64,000 nt of DNA from Cyanophora paradoxa (lineage: Eukaryota; Glaucocystophyceae; Cyanophorales; Cyanophoraceae), in the NCBI GenBank assembly GCA_004431415.1, contig QPMI01000534.1, positions 124,001-188,000 of the forward strand, given 5' to 3'. The translations under genes were made by a program, and so were the position numbers. The stretch's first letter is position 1. Every line of letters begins with the position of its first letter. Shown in pieces: positions 10,901-21,348 of the stretch. The notes beneath the pieces were generated by a model. It made no database searches. It had not been told where the DNA came from and saw nothing but the letters and a program-made list of their open reading frames with translations.

Positions 10901-13900
10901 CGCCCCCAGCACCCCGCTGCACGAAGCAAGGGAGGGCGGAGGTCAGGCGGCGACGGCTGGGATCGGCTAGGATCGGCTACGTAGAGCTAGGGCCGCTAGG
11001 CCTCGGGGGGCGGGGCGGAGGCGGGTGCGGGGGCGGGGGGCGGGGGCGGACGGGGCGCGGGGCCGGAGGAAGGAGAAGGCGAGGGCCGCCACGTCCAGCG
11101 CCGCCACCACCCCGTACCTGCGGGGCGCGGGGCGTCAGCCTAAGGCAGGCGCAGCGCTCAAGGCAGCTGGGAGCTCTCTAGGCTGCTAAGCCGCGTCAGT
11201 TGACATTCCATCTTTAGTTGGGCTGCTAAGACTGTCGTGCCAGGCCCGCGAGTCAGCCGAGGCTGGCTGGCTAGCTAGCTGGCTAGCTGCCGTCGCCTCG
11301 AGGGAGCCGTGGCCTCTCTTGCAGCTGAGCTCTTACTAAGACTGTTGTTCCATCTTTGAGGCGCACCGGAGGGCGGCGAGGGTGGCGAAGGCGCCCGGGC
11401 CGGCGAAGCCCATCGGGCGCCCCGTCTCCCCGAAGGGATCCCCGTGGCTCCACGGCCACAGCGCCCCCTCCCACTGCAGCGAACAGTAAACCGTAAGCGG
11501 AGAGAGAAGGAGCGAAAGAAAGGTTCTTTCTAATAAGATCTCGTAGAACAAAGACAAGGATCTTTCAGTTCGGGAGAAGCTTTAAGCGAACCGGAGGTAC
11601 GGCGCGAAAGACAGGTTCTTTCTAGCAAACTCTTATAACAAAGAAAGGATCTTTGAGCTCTAAGCGGACCTGGACGAGGACGCCGCCGGCGGTGGCGTTG
11701 GCCCACAGGGCGCGAGGGGCCGCCTCCGCGAGGCCGGCCGGGTGCGCCCCCTCCACCACCTAAAAATAGAATCAGTTCGAACTCGAACGAGGAGGAAGAA
11801 ACTTCGTTCGCACGTGGACGGGCCCGGCGGCGGAGGCGCGCAGGAGGGAGGCGTCGGGCGGGTCGAACATGCGCCCCGCGTCGTACTCGCAGCGCCCCGG
11901 CGAGCCTGCGCCAGCGAGGAAGAGAGAAGGGCGTGAGCCTGCGCGAGGGAAAGGGGGGAGGGAGGAGGGACGGGGCCCGGGGGGTACCGGGGGCCCAGGA
12001 GACGTTGGCCCAGCCCGACGCCACGAGCCCCTCGACCTCCGTGTACCTAAATATAGAAGAGCAGAAGTGAGAGGAAGGTGGGAGGAAGCTTGAGAGAAGA
12101 AAGATAGGGCACTTGAAAACAGCCTCGATGCCGGGGGGGAGGGCGGGCGCGGCGAGGCGGCAGGCGACGCGGACCGGGAGCGCCCGCTCCCGCAGCAGGT
12201 ACCGCGGCTATTAGAGAATATTAGAAGAAAGCAAGGGAGAAGACTAGGAAAGGCAGGGTTCGGACGTCGAAGAGGGCGCCCATGTAGAGGTTGGCGCAGA
12301 GGAGGAAGAGCAGGATGAAGCGGAGCTGCAGCAAGGGCGTCAGGCGAGGACCGAGGCCAGTAAACGCGAGTTCATAAGACGATTGGCTGATTAGATACGT
12401 TTATAAGACGAGTCTTAAAGTCTATAAGTCTTATAAGACGATAAACGCTTCGAAGGACGCGGCGCGAGGGGCGGGGCACCTGGGGGAGGCAGGAGCGCTG
12501 GAAGTGCTCGCGGAAGGGCTTCTGGAAGGCCGCCAGCGTCTCCGCGTCGATCCGCAGCCGCCCGAACCGGAACTGCACCTTCCGCCGGATGTTCTCGTAC
12601 CCGTCCTGCCGGCTGTGTTTAGAACGGGGCCGGGGCGGAAGTAGGAGGGGGAGGGGGAGCACCTTGGCGGAGGAGCGGCCGGTGTGGAGGAAGGACTTGA
12701 TCTGGCGCCGGCTCGCCGAGGCGAGCTTGGGGCGGCCCTGGCCGTGCCCGAGGGCCCCGCCCGCGCCCGAAGCTTTGGGCGAGCGCGCGGCGGCGGCGGA
12801 GCCGGCGCCGCCGCCGGCGGACTTTGGCGTGCGGACGGTCGGAAGGGCGCCCCCGAAGGAGGGGGCGGACTCGAGGCTGCCCGAGGGGCTGCGGGCCGGC
12901 TGCAGGGCCGCCGCGGCCCGCACGAGCAGGTCCAGCGGCGTGGTCGAGGCGGCCGCGCTCCACGTCGAGATGAGGCTCGGCCGGGCCGTGAACATGCGGC
13001 TCGTGGGGGCCCGGGGCACCGGGGCTTGTTGCTGGTCCGGGATGGAGAGCAGCCCGGAGCCGGCGCCCGTGCCCCACGAGGACTCGGATTCGACGGAGGA
13101 AACCGAGTTGGTGCGGGCGCGCCCGGCGCCGTCGCCGAAGCCCGGCGGCCGGACCGAGACGCCCTCGATGGGCGTCATGATCCGCGCGAGGGAGAAGGCC
13201 CCCAGGAGCCGCCGGGCGGCGCGGAGGCCCCGCCGGAGCGGCGCGAGGGCCCGCTCCGCCACCGGGTACGGCTCCGGGGCGGGGGGTACCGCGTTGAGCG
13301 GCTCGGAGGGGGAGGGCGGGGCCGGGGACGGGGCGCGGATGGCGGAGCGGGCGGGGGCGGGGCGAGGGAGGGGAGGGATGGCGCCCGCGTGCGCCCCGTC
13401 TCGGACGCGCCCCTGTCGTCCCTCCGAAGCGGACGCTGCTCCGGATCTTGGTGGACGCGTTGGGGGCGCCGCGCGGAGGGGGCGCGGGCTCCCCGGGCCC
13501 CGGCCGGCGAGGCGGGGGCCAGGCGCGCGGGGGCGGCCCGCGGCGGCAGCGGCGCCGCCGCCGCGTGCTCGATCGCGAGCGGGGCGAGGCGGCCGGGAGG
13601 CGGCGGCGGTGGCTGCGGCGGCGCCAGCTGGAGGAGCGGGGCGCCCTCCTCGGAGTCCACCCCGCCGCCGGCGGTGGCGCGGCGCGACAGGCGGCGGCGG
13701 GCGACGGAGCCAGTGGAGGAGGTGCGGCGGGCGCCGGCGGAGGCGGAGGCGCGGCGGGCGCCGTCGGGGCCGAACTCGAAGCCGTCCAGCAGCGGCTCGA
13801 AGATCGGCGCGTAGATCGCCCGCGCCGCGTGCGCCGGCGGCGGCGACGGCTCCGAAGGCTCCGGCGGGGCACCGCGAGCGCCAGGGCGCCCCCGCGACCA

Positions 13901-16900
13901 CCGGCGACGACGCCTGCCCCACCTCACGGGCAGGCTCGGCTGCCGCCTCCGCCTCCGCCTCCGCCTCCTCCGCCTCCTCCGCCTCCTCGCGCGGCGGCGG
14001 CTGCTGCGCGGCCCCCTCCGCACCGCGGAGGGCGGCCTGGGAGGCGGCGACGGCCTCGGGCGGGGGCACGTAGGGCTGGATCGGGGCCGTGAGGATGAGT
14101 CCCCTGGAGGCGGCTCGGGAGCCGGCGCGGAGGCGGGCGGAGAGGAGCGGCGGGGTCTCGCCCGGCGGGCGCCGCTTCAGCAGCACGGCGGGGACCCGCG
14201 CCCGCCGCGCCTGCGCACGGACGCGCGGCGTCAGACGATAAAAAAGCTAGCTGGCCGAGCCCTTGAGCTGGTCGGGCGTGGACGGCGGACTGGAGCGGGA
14301 TTTCGGCGGGAATTCAACGGGGATTCGGACCTGGACGTGGACCATGCGCTTTCCGTCGCACGCGTACGCCTCGTCCCCCACCAGCCGCTGCCCCCGGCCG
14401 AGAGCTCAGCCGAGAGCTTGAGGGGCGCCGGCTCTAAGCGGCTCCAAGTCGCCTCTAAGCGGAACTGGGCGGGGCGGACCTGGGCGCGTTCGGAGGCGAG
14501 GAGCTCGCCCGGGGGGCAGCTGGCGAGGAGGCGCGAGGCGACGAAGAAGGTCTCCCCAAACAGGTGGTACCTGCCCCGCCCCCCCCGCCCCGCTCAGCCA
14601 CGCTTCGCGGCTCCTTTAGGGCGGCCCGTTTAGCCCTTATCTTATCGGCCCTCGCTCGGTCGGGCACGCAGTCTCAGCTATTAGAGCTCTTTCAAAGCTG
14701 CTCGCCTAAAGGCTCTTATCAGCGCTCTTGTTGGGGCGGCTCTTTAAGCTCGCCCAGCTGCAGGCTCAGCCAAGGTCTTAGGGCTTCAAGCTCTACGACG
14801 AGGGGGCGTGAAGCCCTAGAGTTCCCCAGTTCTTTAAGCTCTTATCAGGGCGCTTCTTTGAAGCGGCTTTTAAAAAGCGGATTCTTCTCTAAAGCCACGG
14901 TCCAAGGGCTCTAAGCCCTTTGAAGCGAACTCTCCCTACGACGAGGGGGCGCACCGGGGGCTGCTCTTGGTGGAGATGACGCCGGCGACGGCGGGGCCGG
15001 CGTGCAGGCCGCCCCGCACCCGCAGCAGCCGTCCGTCCGCCAGGCCCTGCCCCGAGGACTCAGCGGGGCGGCCAACCACGGACGAAGATAAGACAGCTAG
15101 GCGGGTTTCGTTTGCTAGGGCGCGGGGAGGCTGGGGCGGGGCGCGCCTGCTCCTCGAGGGCGTCTTTGATGGCGTGCCAGAGCGCCGCCAGCCGCTGCAC
15201 GTGCGCCTGCGGGGGGGCGCTAGAAGTCAGAGGGAAAGCCGCGGCGGAGCCGGGGCGCTTGGTCGGACCTGGAGGCTTTCGCGCCTGCGGGGCGCCCCCG
15301 GCCCCGCCCCCGCCCCCCCCGGCTCGTCGTCCTCGCCCGGCCCCGAGCCCGAGCCCCCGCGCCCCCGCCGCCCCCGTCCGCTGCTGCTGCCTCCGCCTCC
15401 TCCGCCGCCTCCGCCGCCCCGCCGGGAGTCGTCCTCGCACCCGGAGGCCTCCGAGGCGGCCCCGTCGCCGTCGCTCGCATCCGCCTCGTCCGACGGCTGC
15501 CAGCACTCATAAGAACGAAAGCAGGGAGGGGAGGGGGAGGGCGGACGCGGCGGCGGCGGGAGCCCGAGCCCGGGGCGTCGGAGACGAGGTGGGACGAGGA
15601 GGCGACGATGTAGCGGTCCGCCACCGCGTCGATCTGCCGCGAGGCGCCCCACCCCGTGTGAGCGGTTCGTAGGCGGCGCCCGCTGCCCTCCGGCCAAGCC
15701 CCCGGGCACCTTGTGGGCGCCGTGCTCCTTGACGAGGCGGTCGCAGATCGCCACCACGCGGTTGATCAGGCCCACGATCTGCCCCGCGCGTCAGGGTGAG
15801 GCGCGAGGAAGGTGCGGTAGGCTAGGGGAAGGGGCGGGCCTTCTCGGGGGACGCGACGTTCTGCGCCGTGTACGCCGCGAACCTGCGCGGCGCCGCGGGG
15901 GCGGGTCCTCTCAGCCAGCCGGCAGCGGGGCGCGGGCGGGGCGCGGGACGGCTCGCACCCGGTGAGGTCGACGCAGAGGAGGGCGCACTCGGGGACGTCG
16001 TGCGCCACGATGCGCTTCCCCGCCGCGATCTCCTCCGCGATCCGCCCCGGCACCAGCCGCTGCAGGAGCGCGCGTCAGCAGAGGCTCGGGCCGCTGGAAC
16101 CAGGGCTCTATAAAAGGCTCGGAGGAGCGGCACCGGGGAATCCTACTTGCATTCTAGAATCTTTTTGGATGCAGGGCGGGGGGGGGGGGGGGGGGGGGGG
16201 GGGCGCGGGGGGTATACCTGGAGGAGGGCGCGGGAGCGTCGCTCGGCGGTGCGGAGGCGCCGCTGCGTCAGGAACTCCGTCCGCGCCGCCAGCTCCTGAG
16301 AGGGCGAGGATCAGTGATAAATCAAGTTTTAAGCTTTCTATGAAGCACTCCTCAGCTGGGTGCTAGGGAAGGTCCCGGAGCTAGAAGCGTTCCGGAGCTA
16401 GACGTCTGCTGGTAGGTCTAGGCTAAGTGGCTAAATGCCAGGGGAGGGACCGGAGCTAGCGCGAGCGGATCGGGGCGGGGCGGGGCGGAGGCGCGCCTGC
16501 TGGTAAATGGTGATGAGGACGCAGATCCAGGGGAAGAAGTTCGCCAGCAGCCAGAAGCCTGAGGGAAGTCGGAACGAGGAGCGGGGCGCGAGGCGGGCAG
16601 GCGAGGAAGCGGCGCCGGCGGGCGGACCGAAGGCGTCCCCGAGGGCGTGGCCGCCGGCGCCCGGGCCGAAGCGGGCCCAGTCCCCCGACATGACCCGCCC
16701 CAGGTGCACCCCCTGCCCCGCCGGCGCGTGAGCACCGCGGAAGGCTCCAGGCGCTAATTGAGACTTGGAGGAAGTAATTGAGACTTCGAGGCCCGAGCGT
16801 ACCTCGACGAGGAGTACGACGAGGAAGTAGTGGCGGAACAGCGGCCGCGCCACGTACCCGTAGTACACCACCTGGAGGGTGGAGGGAGGGTACGGTGTTA

Positions 16901-18025
16901 GAGCGGAGTGGGAGGGGGCCGGGAGGGGGGGCGCGCCTGCATGAGCCCGCGGATGGTCGCGCCGTAGAGGGTGCCCCAATAGTTGGCCTCGCGGACGATG
17001 TACCCCCCCAGGGCGATGAAGAGGCCGATGAGCATCGTGAAGAAGGCGTACGCGTTGTGGTTGGCGATGGGGGTGCGGAAGTACGTGGTGAGGAAGCCGC
17101 CGAGGAAGATGGGGCAGAGGACGGCGAGGAAGGGGATGTACTCGCGGTTCGGGAGCCACGCCTGCGCCTCGGAGTCGAAGTAGCGCTCCTCGTCCCGCTT
17201 CGCCCACGCGTAGATCCCCTGCGCGAAATTCGATCCGGATCAAATTCGGGTTCGAATTCGAATTTGAATTCGAAACCGCGCACCTCGGCGAAGAACTGGA
17301 CGAAGAGCATGACGGCGAGGACGCGCATCTGGCGGGAGGAACGGTCGTCGAAGAATCGCGAGTAGTCCGCCTCCAGGCCGCCCCCGCCGCCCCGGAACGA
17401 GAGCGCGATCTGCCAGGGCGGGCGCGCGCGGGCGGTGAGAAGGCGGGGGCGGGAGAAGCTAAAGGGGTCGCGGCAAGCGAGCGCACCGGGTTGATGCGGA
17501 CTTGCTCGAGGTTGGGCGACTGCGCCGAGTCGAGGAACAGGTGGCAGGAGCAGTCCGCCCGCACGCCCGCGTTGCACCTGCGCGCGCGTCGGGCGCGGGC
17601 GGGGCGGATGGGCGGCGGGCGGGGGCGCACTGATCGGCGCAGAGCTCGCAGTGGCTCACAACGCGCCCCGCGTCGTCCTCCCCGCCCCAGAACCCGTTCC
17701 CCTTCGCCCACTCGACGAACCACGCCCGCGCCTCGCCGAGCCGCCGCCAGGTTGCCTGCGAGCGAGCGGCGCCTCAGCGGAGCCGGAGAGTGCGCGAAGA
17801 CGAGCGGCGCACCTCCCGAACGGCGGCGCCCCGGGCGAGCACCGAGCCGAGGAAGGACGGGCGCTCCGCCCCCAGGTCGCTGGCGGTGATGCTGCTCCGG
17901 GCGACGCTGGAGCGCCCGTTGGCCCCGCTAGCGTTCATGATGACCACGTGCCCCAGCTCCGCCGTCGACTCCGAGAGCGGGTGCACGGCCGCCGCCGTGG
18001 CCGCCGTCTGCGTCGTCCAGCGCAT
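7914..18025 (-). CDS. Transmembrane adenylyl-cyclase-like protein with two cyclase domains (copy 1)
   Basis: Probable integral-membrane nucleotide cyclase with the pseudo-dimeric layout of animal transmembrane adenylyl cyclases. Exon 1 starts MRWTTQTAATAAAVHPLSES. A Cys-rich stretch (HCELCADQCNAGVRADCSCH) precedes membrane block 1 (FLGGFLTTYF, AYAFFTMLIGLFIALGGYIV, FRHYFLVVLLVE, FWLLANFFPWICVLITIYQQ). Cyclase domain 1 (about 16070-14480) has ALLCVDLTGFAAYT, IDAVADRYIVAS, RGGLHAGPAVAGVISTKSSP and YHLFGETFFVASRL. A long Ser/Pro linker follows (about 14200-12660), then membrane block 2 (LRFILLFLLCANLYMGALF, GALVLAVALHAALFAAVHAL). Cyclase domain 2 (about 9830-8390) has GSMLPERVTERLMRG, VCDVAGVNEIGDARRTAG, VWSLGDVYVVAAG, RVGIARSALVGGLVGITLPR and ELFGHALSHATRL. 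The stop is at 7914-7916. Each domain keeps two metal-Asp candidates and the late Arg but lacks the catalytic Asn. There are some 30 exons, many with GTGCGC or GCGCGC donors. Head-to-head with GT90. Confidence 0.85.
16178..16203. repeat. Poly-G tract (26 G)
   Basis: Uninterrupted G run on the plus strand, inside a cyclase intron just after the GTATACC donor. The corresponding place in the duplicate copy (about 33270-33290) has only short G runs, so the tract is copy-specific. Length may be uncertain in an assembly. Confidence 0.9.
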
Positions 18026-18729
18026 CGCTGCGGGCTGCTCGGCTGTCCGCGGGCCTGCCTACGGCTGCTCCAGGCTGTTCATGAGCACGCGCAGTCGTGC
18101 GGGCGCCAAAGCGCCTTGCCCCGCGCTGCCGCTTCGCTCTCTGGGCTGCTGCAGAGGCCGGCGAGTGCAGGCGAGCAAGTCCGGGCGCGAGATCCGGCGC
18201 GACGGCTGCGGCTTCTGGATCCCTGCGGAAGCCCTGTACGACCGCTGCGCGCCTCCAGAGGCCTGCTTGATCAAGGCTGCTTCGCTGCGCGGCTGCTGCG
18301 GTGCTGGACAAGGCGCGCCGACCCGCGTGCAGCTTCCTTCTGCTGACCAGAATGCAGGAGCGCGCGATGATGGGAGCCGGAAAACCGAACAGTCGCGCCA
18401 TGGCGGAGAAAAAATGCCCGGGGGTACACAGGCAGAGTTGCGTGGTGCGTTACAGTCCGGCCACGGCGCGCTTTGGCGGCGAAGAAGAGATCGCTTGCGT
18501 GCCTGGAGTCTCTTTAAAAAGCCAGCGCCCCGCGGCACGCCGCAACAGCAACCGCACCCCGCCGAGCCGGCCGACGCCCGCCGGCCGTGTGCGTAATCGA
18601 GCGTCGGTGCGTCTGCGCGGGATAGGGACGCACCCTCGCGAAGCTCACCGCGCCGCATGCGCAGGCGATGCAACCGCGGTAGCGACCAGGGAGACGGGAC
18701 GAGAGCGCTCGGCGGGCGCGCGGGCAGCG
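18026..18729. promoter_or_regulatory. Divergent intergenic region between cyclase and GT90 (copy 1)
   Basis: 704 bp separates the two ATGs of the head-to-head pair and should contain both promoters. The duplicate (34993-35710, 718 bp) is strongly similar, including GCTGCTTCG and CGCGCGATGATGGGAGCCGG words and the CGCAACAGCAACCGCAC segment just upstream of GT90. No TATA box is obvious. This is inference from gene orientation. Confidence 0.55.
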
Positions 18730-18924
18730 ATGGCGTACACCTACGCCTACCCGACGCGGCGGCGCTCGCTGGCGAAGCTGATCCGCCTCACCGCGGGCTT
18801 CCTTGTGCTCCTCGCGGTCTTCGTCTACATGGTGCGGCTCCTGGAGGAGGGCGACCGCCTCTACGAGGGCGGGTACAGCGCCGAGCTCGTCGACGAGGCC
18901 CCCGCCGGTGCGCATGCGCCGGCC

Positions 18925-18960
<36 letters not shown>

Positions 18961-21348
18961 GCTCATCCGAGCGCGCGCGCGGCCGCCAGCAGCGTGCACG
19001 GCGCAGTGCAGCTTCAACGGCCTCTGCGGGGCGGACGGCGCCTGCTCCTGCGACGCCGGCTTCGCGGGGCCCGAGTGCTCCGCGGTCGCCCCGTGCCTCT
19101 GCGGCCCGCTCCCGGAGCCGCCGGAGCCCCTTCAGAACTTCTTCGCCCGCTTCGACGCCGAGCGCCACGCCGCCGTCCACGCTGCCCAGGCGCGCCCCGT
19201 ACCCCTCCCGGCCCCGTCGTACCCCCCCCCTCCCCCCGGCACGCCTCACGGTACCCCGCGCAGGTGGAGGCGGACCTGGCTCCCTGGAGCCTCGGAAACA
19301 TCTCCGCGGAGCTCGTGGACCGCGCGGAAGGTCAGCGGGGGTACCCTCATTTACGTTTCGGCGACAAACAAAGACGTACCCCCCGCAGATCTGGGGGACG
19401 CCCGTTTCCAGATCATTCAGAACCGCCTGTACGCCCACGGACGCCTCGATCCCCCGCGCATCCGGTCCGCTGTTTCCCCCGCGCTCGGACTCTGTTCCAT
19501 GTACCCCCCCTGATGCGATTCATAGGGCCGTCACTGCGATGTTGCTCGCGCTCCTGCGGCGCGTCAAGATGCCCGACGTCGACTTCGTGGTGCGCGTGTA
19601 CCCCCCGTCAGGGTCTTCGTGCCGTGCCCTTCCGATGCTTCTCCCCGCCCCGCAGGTCTCTGCTTCGGACCTGCCCGCGGTACCCCGCCACGTCCCTATA
19701 CCCGTCTTCTCGGCCGTCAAGTCCGACGCGCACTCCGACGCGCGTACCCCCTGCGCCATCGTACCCGGGAGAGGATCGCGCTGACGTACCCCCGTCTGCA
19801 GATCCTCATACCCGACGGGAGGGCCTTCACCGAAGAGTGGGCGGCGATGGTGCGGAATCGTACCCCTGCTTGGAATCGGTCGCGAACCGCGTCCATCGCC
19901 CCCTTGAATCCCGTACTCCCCCAGGTTGGCGAGTACCCAGGGGAGCCGGCGTGGTCCGAGAAGCACGGCCGCCTGCTCTGGCGGGGATCGCCCCCCGTGC
20001 GCCGCCGCCCACGTACCCCGGCCCCAAACAATCGCGAGACCCGTACCCCTTCAGGGCGGCTGGTCCGGCGTCGAGGTGGCGGCGTCGGCCCCGGAGAGGG
20101 AGCACGTACCCCGCGCCCGGCTCATGAAGGTGCAGTCGCTCGGTACCCCCGGCCGGCCCGATCCCCGCCCGACCCCCCCCCCCCCGAAAATAGATCGCGG
20201 AAGGGTACGCGGAAGACATCGACGCCGGATTCGCCTCCCACGAGCCGCAGGACAAGAGCGTGCGCTGTACCCCTCCCCATTGACCCGCGCCGCATCCGCA
20301 AACGCCGTACCCGCAACAGCTGGAGAAGGCCGCTGCGACCTTTGGCCCGACGAGGCCCTTCGTACCCCTCTCCGACCAGCTCAAGAGCAAGCTCCTGCTT
20401 TCCCTCGGTACCTCTCCATTCCTGTTGCTTCTGTACCCCTCCTTGACTTAATCCCCCCTCAGACGGCGAGGGCGTCCCCTCCTCCTTCCTCCCCGAGCTC
20501 GCCTCGGGCTCCCTCCCCTTCAAGCAGGTACCCCCCCTTCCTTGAAATTTCGATACCCCAGCGCTAATCGCCCCGCCAGACCTCCCCCTACTACCAGTTC
20601 AATCACCGCTGGCTCCAGGTGCCCACCACTATCCCCTTCCTGTATCGGCTCCGGGGGTACACGTGCGACGCCGGTCGCAGCCCTGGGAGCACTTCGTACC
20701 CGTCTCGCCGACTCTCGACGACCTCCCGGACCTAATAAGGTTCGATTCGCTATCATCCAATCTTTTTAAAAAGCTTTTCGGAGAGTCCTCAACGCTTAGG
20801 TGGTCGCGGGAGAACGACGCGGGCGCGTCTGCGGCGGCGGCCGCCGGCGCGCGCTTCGTTCGCGAGCGCCTGAGGCAGTCCGACGTTCTCACGTACCTTG
20901 CCCGGTGATCCCATCCGCCTCCGACCTGAATTCGATCCGATCGGCGCTGAAATTGGATCCAGGGCGCTCACGAGGTACGCGGGGATGCTGCGGTACAGCC
21001 CCCGGGCCCTCTCCAGCGCGGCGCCCGTGCCCCAGCCGACCGCGCACTGCCCCTGCGCCGCCTCCGGTGCGGCCGCACCCCCACGCTCGACCGAGCGAAC
21101 GCCCCCGCGTGGATTCGAACCCGCGTCTTGCAGAGGCCGAGCCCTCGGAAATCGTCCGGATCCTGCACGCCAGCCGCGTGAAGGGCTTCGCGCTCCGGGC
21201 GGGCGGGCCGCCGGGCTCTCTCCTCCGCGGCCGCGGCGGCGGCGGCGCCCTCCCCACGGCTCACGCCCCCGCCGAGCTCGCCCAGCGGTTCGTACCGTAC
21301 CCCCGGTCGACTTTGTCCCCCCTCGCGACGCGCTTTCCGCGCAGCTAA
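18730..21348 (+). CDS. GT90 (CAP10-like) glycosyltransferase, copy 1, C-terminus lost
   Basis: Likely Golgi/ER type II membrane glycosyltransferase of family GT90 (CAP10/POGLUT-like). Starts MAYTYAYPTRRRSLAKLIRL, with one N-terminal TM (GFLVLLAVFVYMV). Intron 1 (18908-18992) removes a CCG tract. Exon 2 encodes an EGF-like module (CSFNGLC, GACSCDAGFAGPEC). GT90 landmarks follow in order: DLAPWSLGNISAELVDRAE, FQIIQNRLYAHG, MPDVDFVV, SASDLPAVPRHVPIPVFSAV, ILIPDGRAFTEEWAAM, WSEKHGRLLWRGSPP, LSDQLKSKLLLSL-DGEG, LPFKQ-TSPYYQFNHRWLQ-PWEHFVPV, WSREND, ARFVRERLRQSDVLTYLAR. Donors are GTGCGC, GCGCGC and GTACCC. After AELAQRF a small length difference from copy 2 shifts the frame and a TAA follows at 21346-21348. 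Copy 2 continues about 190 residues further. The GT90 core is complete, so it may still be active. Confidence 0.85.

Larger units (their letters stand above)
10452..21340. repeat. Segmental duplication, left copy (cyclase-GT90 pair)
   Basis: Matches 27379-38300 in the same orientation, with exons nearly identical and introns diverged. The left limit of identity is GAAGCGCCGCGGCGCC at 10452 (27379 in the other copy). The right limit is near 21345, at TTTCCGCGCAGC versus TTTCGGCGCAGC. The block carries most of one cyclase gene and most of one GT90 gene. Confidence 0.9.

Noticed and set aside
12589-14073. Very long plus-strand open frames opposite the cyclase linker (also 29624-31453)
   Set aside because: High GC leaves several frames open. 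Only the minus frame connects to membrane and cyclase exons.
18908-18992. Polyproline coding linker plus sequencing frameshift in GT90
   Set aside because: An intron with a GTGCGC donor and CAG acceptor restores the frame in both copies despite different tract lengths.
21105-21150. GGATTCGAACCCGCG near the GT90 3' exons, resembling a reverse-strand tRNA T arm (also at 38090)
   Set aside because: No cloverleaf around it, and the word is part of an intron conserved between the two GT90 copies.
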